Source of the DNA: Butyriboletus loyo
Taxonomy: Eukaryota; Basidiomycota; Agaricomycetes; Boletales; Boletaceae
Reading direction: 5' to 3'
Length of the DNA: 64,000 nucleotides
NCBI GenBank assembly: GCA_038093515.1
Contig: JBBPSI010000038.1
Coordinates: 62,001-126,000 of the forward strand
The notes under the pieces were generated by a model that saw only the letters and a list, made by a program, of their open reading frames with translations, searched no databases and had not been told where the DNA came from. Positions within the stretch are counted from its first letter, which is position 1; each line of letters starts with the position of its first letter. This document shows positions 53,556 to 64,000 of this stretch, piece after piece. Made by a program: the position numbers and the translations under genes.

Positions 53556-55893
53556 ATGTCCTACACTACGTTATTGAGCCATCTGCACAGACCATCCTCC
53601 ACGTCGCCGCCGCCGCTGCAAGCGCTCCAGGGCCTGATCGTACATCATCTCTCTCAGCTCGCACCGTCACCGACACCGCTCGCTGCAGCGATCGTCAGCA
53701 GCTCGCTCTTCCGTCCATTCTCGTTCGCCAAGCTCGACGCACTCAGCACCTCGTTCCGGCATGCTGTCCACGCGAAACTTCGGCTCTTGAAGGACGAGCC
53801 AAGCGGCTTGTTCTCACCGAGCCTAAATGTACGGTTGGCGAACTGGTCGACTTCCCTCCTCAAGGGGTTCGAAGGGGGTTATGCGATCACACGGCTCGCT
53901 TGTTGCAGTGGGCTCCTATTGGGGCTCGAGGACATACTCCCCAAGCTACCAGCAAAAAAAACAGTTGTAAAGTCCAATGTAGAGGACGAACTGATCCTCG
54001 CATTTGCAGACGTTATTGACCTCTTTATCTCGTCCGATTCCTGGGGCAAGCAATTCCAGCCCGTCACTGAGGGGGGAGGTGCGGCAATTGCCCCTTGAGT
54101 GGCTATTCATGCTAAGCATGCGCGCAGAGGATGCCCTCCCGCTCCCTCTAATTATATCGTCTCAGGCTCTCCTGGTTGTTCCACCGGAGAAATTCGTTGC
54201 GCTGCCGTTGCAAGTACGTTTTGCTATGACAATGCATCCTGCCCTACTAATCTACATTAGCAAATGCTGAGCCTAGTGGTCCGGGCAATAACACAAGCCT
54301 TTGTGCACGGTGCTTTCATATCCACGATTTCCTCGTATCTAGAATTCGACCCCGAAGCCAAAGTATCCATGAAGGTGAGTCCGATGCGAGAATTAACTCC
54401 CGAGTGTGTTTGTTCATATTTAACAGTCAGATGCGCCTATCAACAAGGAAATTAATTCAATAGCATCCTCTCATGCAATGATTCACATGGGCTCTCTCTC
54501 GAAGCTGTGCTCCAGAAGTATCTCACTGTATGTAGAGTATCGTCCCAAACTTGCCCTTCCCCCGGTCCACGAGACATTTCGTGCCCTAGAGACTATAGCA
54601 AGGCAGGTCGAGGTTGAATGGTTGAACAGTGTTTTAGCTGAGGCCAAAGAGGAGTCAATAGGTATGTATTCATCCTGATCGAGTCCCTGTTGTCTCATGT
54701 CTAGGTAGCTCCAGAGACCCAACCACTCGCCACGTCTATCTGGACAATCCTCAAGACCCTGCTGTTTTGTACAATTATGATTACGGAAGCGGGCCTCTCC
54801 TCCTCAGTCTACATCCCACCGGTGTTCAGCCACTCGTCCTCAGCGCTTGCACTTATCACACTGCGCGCGTTCTCTCATCTGGCTTTTGTGATCGAGAAAT
54901 TTGGTGGTGCCGGTCACGGAGCGTTTTCGGAGCTTAAGCGGGGCTTCTATCTCGCCCTGGATGTCCTTGTAAACAATGCAGATGAAAGTGAACAATTTGT
55001 CAGGGGATTGTGCGACGAAATGTGGTCGAGCGGGACGCACCCAGTGCAACGGGCAAAGAAAGCCTTTGCCTTGAATGCGATCGAGCAGCTCATTCCCGCT
55101 CTGAGCCCGACAACGATTCAGACAATTGTTTTGCCAGTTTGTTCTCCGTGAGCTGAACACCCGAATTTTGCAGGGAATCATTTGTAACTATTCTTCAGGC
55201 ATCTGTCGAACCATACGCACCGTGGGGAATACGAGTCCGCTCACAGTGTTGTGCTGGCCATCTTCTCGTCGCGCTCAAAGCGGGTTGTTCAGAATGCCTC
55301 GGCGCGTCTGGATGACCCATTTATGTTGGACTCCGCGTCCACTGAGAGAATGGTCCCATTCTATCTTCAGTGCCTGCTCGAGGTAAATTTCCGCTTTTCA
55401 TTCGTATCCCAGGATCAATCTAATGGTTACACAGAACTCTGCGGAAGGGAGGTTAAATGTGACGCAATTACGTCTCGCATTCGCCGTTCTTGTCAGGACT
55501 GCGTCTCTAACTCGGGATCCTGCGCTTGCATGGTTGTGTATGAGCTCGATCCTCGCAACGTGCCAAGAGTTGCGGCAAGATATCGACCGACGACACCGGT
55601 TGCATTTAGCCCTGATATCGAGTGTGCCATCCCTCCCTCTCGCGCTGCTTCCACAAGCATTGTCGGCCGTGAAGGACGTCATTGATGGTCCGCTCAACGA
55701 TGCGAGTCGCAAAGAACTCGTGGAAGCATTGTTCCAAGAGATCATGGAAAATGTTGGGGACGCAGAGAAGGAGTATACTGTTCATTGGTGGAATGAGCGA
55801 CGTGTCGAGTGGTCTGTTGGAGGGCTAGATCGTGCTGTCCGCGAGGGCAAGCACTTGGGAACGAACGGTTCGGAAATCGTGCCACGGTTGTAG
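53556..55893 (+). CDS. Peroxin-8-like protein (tentative)
   Basis: A long alpha-helical, HEAT-like protein resembling fungal Pex8, the intraperoxisomal factor linking docking and RING complexes during matrix import. It starts MSYTTLLSHLHRPSSTSPPP. Recognisable stretches are RLACCSGLLLGLEDILPKLP, LPLEWLFMLSMRAEDALPLP, ALALITLRAFSHLAFVIEKF, LSPTTIQTIVLPV, ESAHSVVLAIFSSRSKRVVQ, TQLRLAFAVLVRTASLTRDP and EALFQEIMENVGDAEKEYTV. It ends EIVPRL, where PRL is at best a weak type-1 peroxisomal signal. At least six introns are needed (for example near 54085, 54210-54260, 54373-54426 and 55147-55199). The assignment rests on general resemblance; an unrelated HEAT protein is possible. Confidence 0.5.
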
Positions 55894-56666
55894 CGTTTCA
55901 GGATGGTTTTGATCCCTCTAAGTTATGACATTGAAAGCCTAACCCGACGTATGGGTTTTATCGGATGCAAAACTTATCAGGCAGATTCGTCGTACTCCCA
56001 CCTTACATTCTACATTAGGAGTCCAAGTCAACTGTAAGCATGATGCCGGACGTGTATTTCGACCTCATATTTGGATACATAGGAAAAAAAACGGAACGAG
56101 GGTAAAGATGCTCCACAGACCTCCCACAGACAACTGGTCGGCATTCAGCTGATTGAAAGCGCATGAGACTTCGCTCGTTTCCTTTTTAGTAGGCCATCCT
56201 CCAATCACAACGCTCAAATAGCCTGTAGTAATTATTCAAGAAATGGTGCACATCTGGGGTGTTATGATCGAGGTACAGTTTTACGTCGACCACAACTTTG
56301 TGTGTGCGATAGACATGCTTTGAGTAAGTATCCGAGCGTGCTAACCTGCAAAGTCGCTTTGTAACGTTATCGCTCAACTACTCCACTACGGGATTGGACC
56401 TCGGATGCGGCTAGCAAAAAAGGTCTTACTAAAGAAGGAAACAAGTGAAGTCTATTATATTCAATCCAACGTGTTTTTAGCAGAAAGCCGATGCCAGTGA
56501 AAAGCGGTCTAACGTTTTGAATCTACTAGTAGCTATCGTTGAGCAGGTGCTGAGCGCCGAGCACGTAAACGACCCTGATGTCCCTGACAGGCCTGACGTT
56601 TGTACTACCACGCCATGCCGGTTGAATAGTTTCTCCCTTTTCCCAATAGCTCTTTTTGATTCATCG
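55894..56666. other. Gene-free interval
   Basis: About 770 bp between the PEX8-like stop and the first acyl-CoA ligase start, both on the plus strand. No coding frame or RNA gene was seen. It should include the ligase promoter. Confidence 0.5.
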
Positions 56667-59291
56667 ATGGCCGAACTCGATTCTCCTGCGGGGGAACTCC
56701 CTTACATTCCAGACAACTTGACGCTCGCACAGTTCATTCTAGACTCCCAGCACCCCTCCAGGCCTGTCCGCAAACATGGTATACCCTGGTTCATTGAAGA
56801 CCACACGGGACGGACCTTGGGTTACGAAGAGGTGGGACCTTATTCAAGGTTGCACCACGATCACATTGTCCGGCTTACATTCCAATCTGCTATTTACTCA
56901 GATACGTGCACGAGTTTTCGGCTTAGCCAACGGGTTAAAGCACAATTTTGGAACTAGTATGTGTATCGTCTCCGATTACTCAATCAGCGTTGACCCTCTT
57001 GTCTAGAGGAAGACGATGTTGGTCAGTATGGAATATGAGTTGTCACTGATCGATGAGTAGACTGAATGTCCACACAAGTCTTGGTATTCAGCCCGAATCA
57101 CATCGGTACGTCACTTCATGTCATTTCATCTAGAGCGCTGCCTCCGACCTGCAGACAGACTACCTTGTTGCCGTCTGGGCAACTCACAGACTGGGGGCCA
57201 TCATGTCGTACGTGTCACTCTGTCTTTCCACTCGTGAAAGCTAAAAGCAACAGTGGGGCGAATCCTCTCTTTACTCCCGACGAACTTGCGTATCAAATAC
57301 AGGCGACCCAGGCCTCTATTATCATTGCTCACCCCGACTCATTACATGTGGCCCTCTCTGCCACTCGGACCGCCAAGCTGCCAGCGGAACGTATCATACT
57401 GTTCAACGTGGATGGCGCTTCGTATGGTACACAAACCACGGTTCAGAACGTCATCGATGAGGGGCTAGCCAGCACATCGGCTTTCCAGGAACGTGTGCTA
57501 CGACCCGGTGAAGGAAGGTCGAAAGTGGCGTTTCTCAATTTCTCCAGCGGGACAACGGGCAGACCAAAGGTCTGGATTCTGGAATAAAGTTTCTCGCCGG
57601 CTGACCTGTACGTTAGGCTGTTGCAATACCCCACTATGCACCGATAGCCAACGCCATCCAGCTCGCTGCCCATCACAGAGTAAACGATCCTAGTTGGGAG
57701 GACCAACGATTCAGACCGGGTGATATCTGCGGTGCTGGTAGGAGCTTCGTTTGACGAGTCTTGCAGTATACTGATGAGCTCTTACACAGTTCTTCCACTC
57801 TACCGTACGTGATACTTTCGATTGCAATCCGAGTTGACTACGATATACTTGACTAGACATATATGGCCTAGTCTTCAATGTGAGAGATTCAAACTACTGC
57901 CGCTACGGAAGTTGCTGACTTATGTCTTTACTAGACCCACTTCAGTTTCTTCTGCGGCGTTCGTAATTCGTGGTCTTCTGAGGCTCTACCTAGACTGATG
58001 ACAGAAATAGATGCCGATCGTCCTTATGACCAGGTTCAACTTTCTGGATTTCTTGAAAAGCATCGTTAGGCACCGAATTACACATCTCATGTGGGTTTGT
58101 AGTCTCGAATCTACACTGAGTTACATCTCTGACGTACGATTCTAGGGTTGTTCCTCCTCAAGTTGTGCTCCTCTGTAAAGTAGGCGTTCAACTTCATGCG
58201 TATACCTACTCCGGCTGACTCGGAGAACAGCACCCAGCTGTCAAAGATTACGATTTTAGTCATGTGCGGTACTTGACCTGCGGTGCAGCCCCACTTTCTC
58301 GAGAGTTGACAGAGCGACTAATCGAGATATTTCCGAACGCGGCCATTGGGCAAAGCTATGGTTCGTTCCTCCATCCTGGATATCAGCTTACCGAACTCAT
58401 TCTTACATTCCAGGAACTACGGAATCCTGTACTGTCATCACCACTTGGTCGCTTGAGAACAAGTGCGATCTAAGCGGTAATGTCGGCCAGATTATCCCCG
58501 GGATTACTGCTCGAGTGGAGAAGCCTGATGGAACGCTTGCGGAATTCGATGAGCCCGGAGAGTTGGTGGTGCGTACCCCATCGCTCGCATTAGGGTACGC
58601 CGGGAACCCAGAAGCGTACGTGGACGGATCTGTTCCGGTAGTTATCAACCTGATGACCATCCGTGCAGCACGAAGGAGACCTTTGTGAGCGGGTACGCGA
58701 ATGGTGTCTTGGAGTATCCAAACCGCTGACGACCTGTAGATGGCTCCGTACGGGCGACGAAGTCAAGATGAATCGCAAAGGTGAAATTATTGTCCTGGAT
58801 CGCCTCAAGGTCAGGTTGGACATTATGTTCGCTGGGTCATCTCTGATGTTTAACTCAGGAAATGCTGAAAGTGAAAGGATTCCAAGTTGCGCCGGCAGAG
58901 CTAGAAGGTTGTATTCTTGATCACCCGGATGTCTTGGACGCCTGCGTCGTAGGAGTCCCTGACGAATACAGTGGCGAACTCCCGCTCGGCTTTGTTGTCT
59001 TACGATCTGATGCTGTAAGCAAGATGCGCGATGACTCGGAGGCGGCAGAAAGAATCAAGCAGTCGATTATGAAGGTTGATATATCATTTCATTTCCGAAG
59101 TTGACTGCAGCTGATACCGTGGACAGCACGTTGCGGACAACAAGGTGGGATACAAGAGGTTGGCGGGAGGGGTCGAGTTTGTGGATGTCATTCCGAAGAA
59201 TCCGAGTGGGAAGCTGCTTAGACGCGTGCTCAGGGACAGAGCCCGGAACCTGAGCCTGAGGAGGCGACCGGCGGCGGCTGCGAAACTTTGA
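56667..59291 (+). CDS. Acyl-CoA ligase, 4CL-like, peroxisomal (copy 1)
   Basis: An AMP-forming acyl/aryl-CoA ligase that activates a carboxylic acid via an adenylate. It starts MAELDSPAGELPYIPDNLTL. Motifs are ARVFGLANGLKHNFG, the P-loop [20 protein letters not shown] (joined over an intron), LPLYHIYGLVFN, HLMVVPPQVVLLCKHPAV, YLTCGAAPLSRELTERL, GQSYGTTESCTVITT (joined over an intron), [40 protein letters not shown] and the catalytic Lys in [12 protein letters not shown]. It ends AAAAKL, and AKL fits the type-1 peroxisomal targeting signal. About fifteen short introns interrupt it. No frame break was seen once introns are removed. The closest relative in the window is the next gene, in tandem. 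Confidence 0.9.
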
Positions 59292-59510
59292 TCTTCAAGC
59301 GTTTCAATTAATGACCATTGTAAGGATTTGATATCAAACACCTGCGACAATCGTGAGATGACTAGGTCCTTGCTAAGTTTTTGAGCCTCTGTTGGGCATA
59401 GCCCAAGTTCTCGGTGGTTCTTGGAAGCTATTAGTAGACCCGCCCGGCTCCCATGAGTTACGGTGCTTGTTTCGAACTCGCCCTGCAAGTTCGTCCCTCC
59501 AAGCTCCAGG

Positions 59511-62176
59511 ATGTTCGAAATATCTGGCGGCGCCTTCGACCATTGCGTCCCGGATGACCTCACCATTCCGCAGTTTTTCCTGGATTCCAACCACCCCTTG
59601 CGGCCCACTCGCAAGGCTGGTGTCCCATGGTTAATCGAAGATGCGACTGGGAGACCCATCGACCTCGAAGAGGTACGTGGTCAATCACGATCTGGTCTAA
59701 GTCAATCCTGACAGAACATACAAGTTACGTACACGGACGTTTGGACTTGCGAACGCGCTTAAGGCATGTCACGGAATCAGTGAGTGGCGAGTGTGGCGCC
59801 GATGTCACTCTGCGTTGTAATCTCACCCCGCACGCTCTACACAGAAAAAGACGACGTCGGTATGTCCCCATCGCTCTTTTTCTGTCGCGTGCTCATCGCG
59901 TGCGTCCTAGTGGTCATATTCAGCCCGAACCATGTTGGTCCGTCGACGTCATGTTGTCGAAAACGATGAAAATTTGACGAAAACCCCCTGTTTTATCTTT
60001 TGGTGGCATTTAGACTACCCCCCTGCGATCTGGGCGACGCATAGACTGGGTGGTATCGTCTCGTCAGTCGTGTTTTACTGTTTTTTTTTTTAAATAACCC
60101 CAAGCTTCACGCTTGACCATCAACACGCCACAGGGGTGCGAACCCGGCATACACGGTCGACGAGCTGCTATACCAAATGAAAACTACGCACGCGACCCTC
60201 GTCATCTCCCATTCCGTATCTTTGAGCACGGCCGTGTCCGCCGCGCGTCAAGCCGGCCTCCCAGAAACACGCGTCGTGGTGTTAGACGACGTCACCGGAA
60301 GCACCCATACCACAGTAGAGGCCCTCATACAAGAGGGATTAAGGCTGAACCAGTGTTTCGTCGAACCCAAGCTCAAGCCTGGCGAAGCCAAGTCCAAGAT
60401 CGCCTTCCTCAACTTTTCCAGCGGTACGACCGGTAAACCCAAGGTGAGGGGCTTCGTGTGCGCTTTGGATCCCTCGTGACGTAACGTTGCCCAGGCGGTG
60501 GCGATCTCGCATCATGGTCTTATCACGAACGTCATTCAGATGGCCGTTCACAACAAGATTAATCAGGACCACTGTGCGTGGGAGGACCGGAGGTACCGCC
60601 CTGGTGATATAGCGGCTGGAGGTAAGTCCGATGAGCTAGTGGTCTTTACCCGGCTGACAACGGTCCAGTACTGCCTTTTTACCGTAGGTGTTCTCGTATC
60701 CATTCCTGCACTACTTTGACGTCCTGCGATCCAAGACATCTATGGTCTTGTTGTTTCTGTAAGCCTCGTGCGATTCGTGCACGATATCTCGTATGCCTGA
60801 CGTACGACACAAGTTGCACTTTTCAATGTTTTGTGGCGTAAGGCCCTCCTTTTCCCATTGGTAGCGTCGTGGTCATCACATTCCCATCAGGTCACGTTGG
60901 TAGTGGTCCCAAAGTTTACTTTCATAGACTTCTTGGGGAGTATTTCTCGGCACAAGATAACGCTTTTGATGTAATGCCTGCTATTCATTTGTCCCAGCTC
61001 AGATAACCGACACTCTTGTAGGCTCGTACCTCCTCAAATTGTGTTGCTTTGCAAGGTAAGTTCCGGTGGTTGCTGTTGTGAATATCAAGTCCAACGACAT
61101 CAGCATCCGGCAACCAAAGGGTACGATCTTTCGGGTATCAGATACATGATTTGTGGTGCAGCGCCTCTGTCCGCGGAGCTCATGAGCAAGCTCACAGGGG
61201 TCCTCCCCAACGCGCAAATTGGTCAAGGTTATGGTCAGCATCATCTATGTTGCTTGTGATGTTCACGTCCTGATGAGGTCCGTTCTAGGTTTGACCGAGT
61301 CGTCGACCTCGATCGCCATGTTTTCTACGGAGACAAGGATTGGAGTCCCTGGAAGTGCTGGAAGGCTCCTTCCGGGCGTCGTCGCTCGCGTCGTGAAGCC
61401 AGATGGGATGCTTGTGGGGTTCGGTGAACCTGGGGAGCTCCGGGTGAAGATGCCTTCGCCAGCTATTGGGTACTGGAACAACGAGGCGGCGTGAGTTCAC
61501 TCGCAGTTTTTCTCGTGAGATGTCTCTGGAGCTCAACGGCACACAGGACGAGGGAAACCTTTGTGGATGGGTAAATCCTTGCTGCCTCGGCAACCCGAAT
61601 GACTTGTTGCGCTAACTCGGGCTTGTGATAGATGGCTCCACACGGGCGACGAAGTCGTCATCAATGAGGACAAGGAGGTGTTTATCCTAGATCGTCTCAA
61701 AGTCAGTGGCGTTTGGAAACGGAGCATCCCTCGCGCTGACACGTTAGCAGGAAATGATGAAAGTCAAGGGATTCCAAGTGGCGCCTGCTGAACTGGAAGG
61801 ATGCTTGCTCGACATCCCCGAGGTCGCCGACGCATGCGTTGTTCCGGTTTCAGACGAATATAGCGGCGAAGTGCCCATGGCATTTGTCGTTCTCCATGCG
61901 CACGTCGCCAAGCGTGTAGCAGAGAACCCAGGTGAAGCGGAGAAAATCAAGGTTGCCATCATCCAGGTTTGTACTGATGTCGACTTTGCTCGAGGATGAT
62001 TAATGATGGTGATGGACGACCAGTTTGTAGCGAACAACAAGGTAGCGTATAAACACCTTGCGGGAGGGGTCGCGTTTGTCGATGCGATTCCGAAGAATCC
62101 GAGCGGGAAGCTCCTTCGTCGTGTGTTGCGGGATCGCGCTCGAGAGATGAAGGCAAAGTCGAAAGCGAAACTGTAG
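59511..62176 (+). CDS. Acyl-CoA ligase, 4CL-like, peroxisomal (copy 2)
   Basis: A tandem paralogue of the preceding ligase with the same intron layout. It starts [20 protein letters not shown], then [20 protein letters not shown] (joined over an intron), [126 protein letters not shown] and [20 protein letters not shown]. It ends KSKAKL, again with a peroxisomal AKL signal. All AMP-binding motifs and the catalytic Lys are intact. The substrate is unknown; candidates are medium/long-chain fatty acids or aryl acids such as 4-coumarate. Confidence 0.92.
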
Positions 62177-62359
62177 AATGGTTTTTATTTATTTCGTGTA
62201 CTCGTTTCAAACTTATTGAAATACCTTATTATCGCGAATTTGGTCCAGAAAAAGAACTTACGCGTCTCTCTTGCACTGATTTATAATTTCGGTACGCAGC
62301 TGGCCCCTGCTTTGCCTTTGCATAGAACATCCACGTCCCCTGCAACGATATAATCCTGC

Positions 62360-64000
62360 ATGTCCACCCCAGTCAAGCTTTATGTCTACGATCTCAGTAG
62401 TGGCATGGCCAGACAGCTTTCTTTTCAGCTCACTGGCCGCCAAATAGACGGTATATGGTTCGTCTCGGCAGGCTGCTTCGTCATGGCTCGGTGCTGATCT
62501 TACGACGCTCAAGCGCAGGCATACGTCTGTCGTCGTCTTTGGCAAGGAAATATTCTACGGACAAGGAATCAGCATCACGCAACCCGGAAAGTCTCATGTG
62601 CGTCGATATCATCGTTACGCTTCCTCCCGTCGGTCGAGTTGCTGTATCGAATGTGTACTGACCCCTTCCCCCCTTCCTTTCCCCTCCGTGACGGTGAACA
62701 GCATGGATCGCCACTTCGGATGGTCGATATGGGAGAGACTGCGATAGACGAAGATACGTTCAACGAATACATCGCTGCCATGCGCGAACACTATACTGCG
62801 GACAAGGTACGCGTAACGCCAAACCCTGGTAATGATCTCGGTTGACTGACTCACGCGCTCGCAGTACCACCTGCTAGGTGAGCGGATCCTCGCTTCTCCA
62901 GGGGAGGACTGGTTCCCTGAGCACGTTCCCATGGATCCGGTAGACTTCAACTGCAACTCGTTCACCAATGACTGTATCGGATTCCTGACCGGCGGGATCA
63001 TCCCTTCCTACATTACATGTAAGTAAGCCCTCCCCCTCCGCCCTCGATCCCCGTTTCCTTTCCTTTTTCTCCGGTCGACGGGTGGTAGTAATGATGATGG
63101 GAGGACGCTGACGCTGACGACGGGGTTGTAGCGCTACCCAGCGATTTCCTGTCGACGCCCTTTGGGGCAGCACTCCGGCCGAGGATCGACGCCATGTTTA
63201 CCAGTCGTCCTGCGAATGGGTTTCCTGCCCCAGCGGTGCCGTCGCTGTCGCCCGATCCAGCGCTCGCGGCGAGTCTCCTTCAGTCTGTCGCCGAGCGAGC
63301 ACAAGTCACGGCGGGCGGTCCGTCCGTGGGTGGTGCGCTTTCCACGCCTCCTACTTCTGTTTCTGTTTCTGCACCAGCGCCAGACGCCCCCTTGACGGCG
63401 CCGATGCATATCACCACAAACCCCGCGTCGTTCCAGAGCCTCTTAAGCTCCCATCGCGCCGTCGTGGCCTTTTTCACGAGCGCCACGTGCGGACCCTGTC
63501 GGTTGATTGAGCCCGTGTTCTTGGACCTGGCCAAGAGCAAGAGCAGATCAAACGGCGGGGTGGGGTTCGCCAAGATCGATTTGAGCGTCGGGTTGGGCAG
63601 CGCGGTGGCGAGCGCGTATCAGGTTCGGGCGACACCCACATTTATATTTTTCTTGAATGGCAAAAAGGTGAGGGTAGTGCTTACCATTAACACGAGGCTT
63701 CACTGATCGTGGTGCAGACGTATGAGCTCAAGGGGGTCAATGCACCAGAACTGAGGACGCAGGTGGATTTGTTGATTTACGAAGCGTTCCCTCGTGGGTC
63801 GTCATCCCTGGCGCGGATTTGGTCTGTCTCGCTGACGATGATGTTTTGATAGCACATGCACACACATTGCTCTCATTACCGGCCATCGAAGCGATTTCGC
63901 TCGATCCGATCTTGTCCACTCAGATACCCAACTTAGATATCATGTTTGCCAAGCTACTGGGATTCATTGACGGCGTGCCGACCTGGACTGGGACAGTGAC
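62360..64000 (+). CDS. PPPDE (DeSI-type) peptidase fused to thioredoxin, 3' partial
   Basis: A modular protein beginning with a PPPDE/DeSI isopeptidase domain: [40 protein letters not shown] with the catalytic His, then [10 protein letters not shown] and [15 protein letters not shown]. The catalytic Cys lies in [18 protein letters not shown] Pro/Ala/Ser-rich linker (about 63190-63400) leads to a thioredoxin domain with [20 protein letters not shown] (active site CGPC) and [19 protein letters not shown]. The last exons ([34 protein letters not shown]) look like the start of a PUL domain, the usual third module in fungal proteins of this kind, but the window ends here. Such proteins remove SUMO or ubiquitin-like modifiers. 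Introns lie at about 62458-62520, 62598-62701, 62808-62864, 63019-63131 and 63667-63718. Confidence 0.85.

Overview
The window is nuclear DNA of a filamentous basidiomycete, most likely an Agaricomycete. Genes are dense, sit on both strands and carry many introns of about 45-75 nt. The families present are fungal: DASH subunit Dad1, Pkc1 with HR1-C2-C1-kinase order, endosulfine, an HSPA12-like Hsp70, a fungal STAND/NLR protein and an argonaute. A Cantharellales/Rhizoctonia-type genome would fit, but that is inference. Gene models were assembled by eye from exon frames and splice signals, so starts and splice sites are provisional unless stated.

Layout. 1-13.7 kb: the 3' part of a RasGEF gene, an Hsp70-like gene, an Ifi-6-16 (ISG12-like) membrane protein, DAD1, PKC1 and, divergent from PKC1, a multi-exon gene of unknown function. 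13.8-18.3 kb: endosulfine (Igo1-like), DNA polymerase alpha subunit B, and an alpha/beta hydrolase. 18.6-25.0 kb: a second, shorter RasGEF in inverted orientation, a CWF19-like splicing factor and a CitE-like lyase. 25.2-31.2 kb: an argonaute locus with an intact gene, an inverted and internally deleted copy, and a decayed copy of the CitE 3' end between them. 31.4-38.4 kb: an EOS1-like membrane protein, a serine-rich transmembrane protein, a mitochondrial NAD-type carrier and a DUF427 protein. 40.2-47 kb: a NACHT-ankyrin NLR-like gene with apparent frame breaks and near-identical 303-bp ankyrin units, followed by a pRiA4b ORF-3-like gene. 47-56 kb: PRP2 helicase, RFA1 and a PEX8-like gene. 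56.7-62.2 kb: tandem acyl-CoA ligases, both ending in the peroxisomal signal AKL. 62.4 kb to the end: a PPPDE-thioredoxin (probably PUL) protein cut by the window edge.

Most genes are housekeeping: signalling (RasGEF, PKC1, endosulfine), replication (POL12, RFA1), splicing (PRP2, CWF19) and peroxisome/lipid metabolism (PEX8-like, acyl-CoA ligases). The unusual parts are the inverted argonaute duplication, whose arms could yield dsRNA against the argonaute itself; the rapidly evolving NLR; a RasGEF pair with a recent conversion-like tract; and several GC-AG introns with the same GCAAGT donor that are needed to restore conserved motifs. I saw no tRNA, rRNA, CRISPR array or autonomous transposon.
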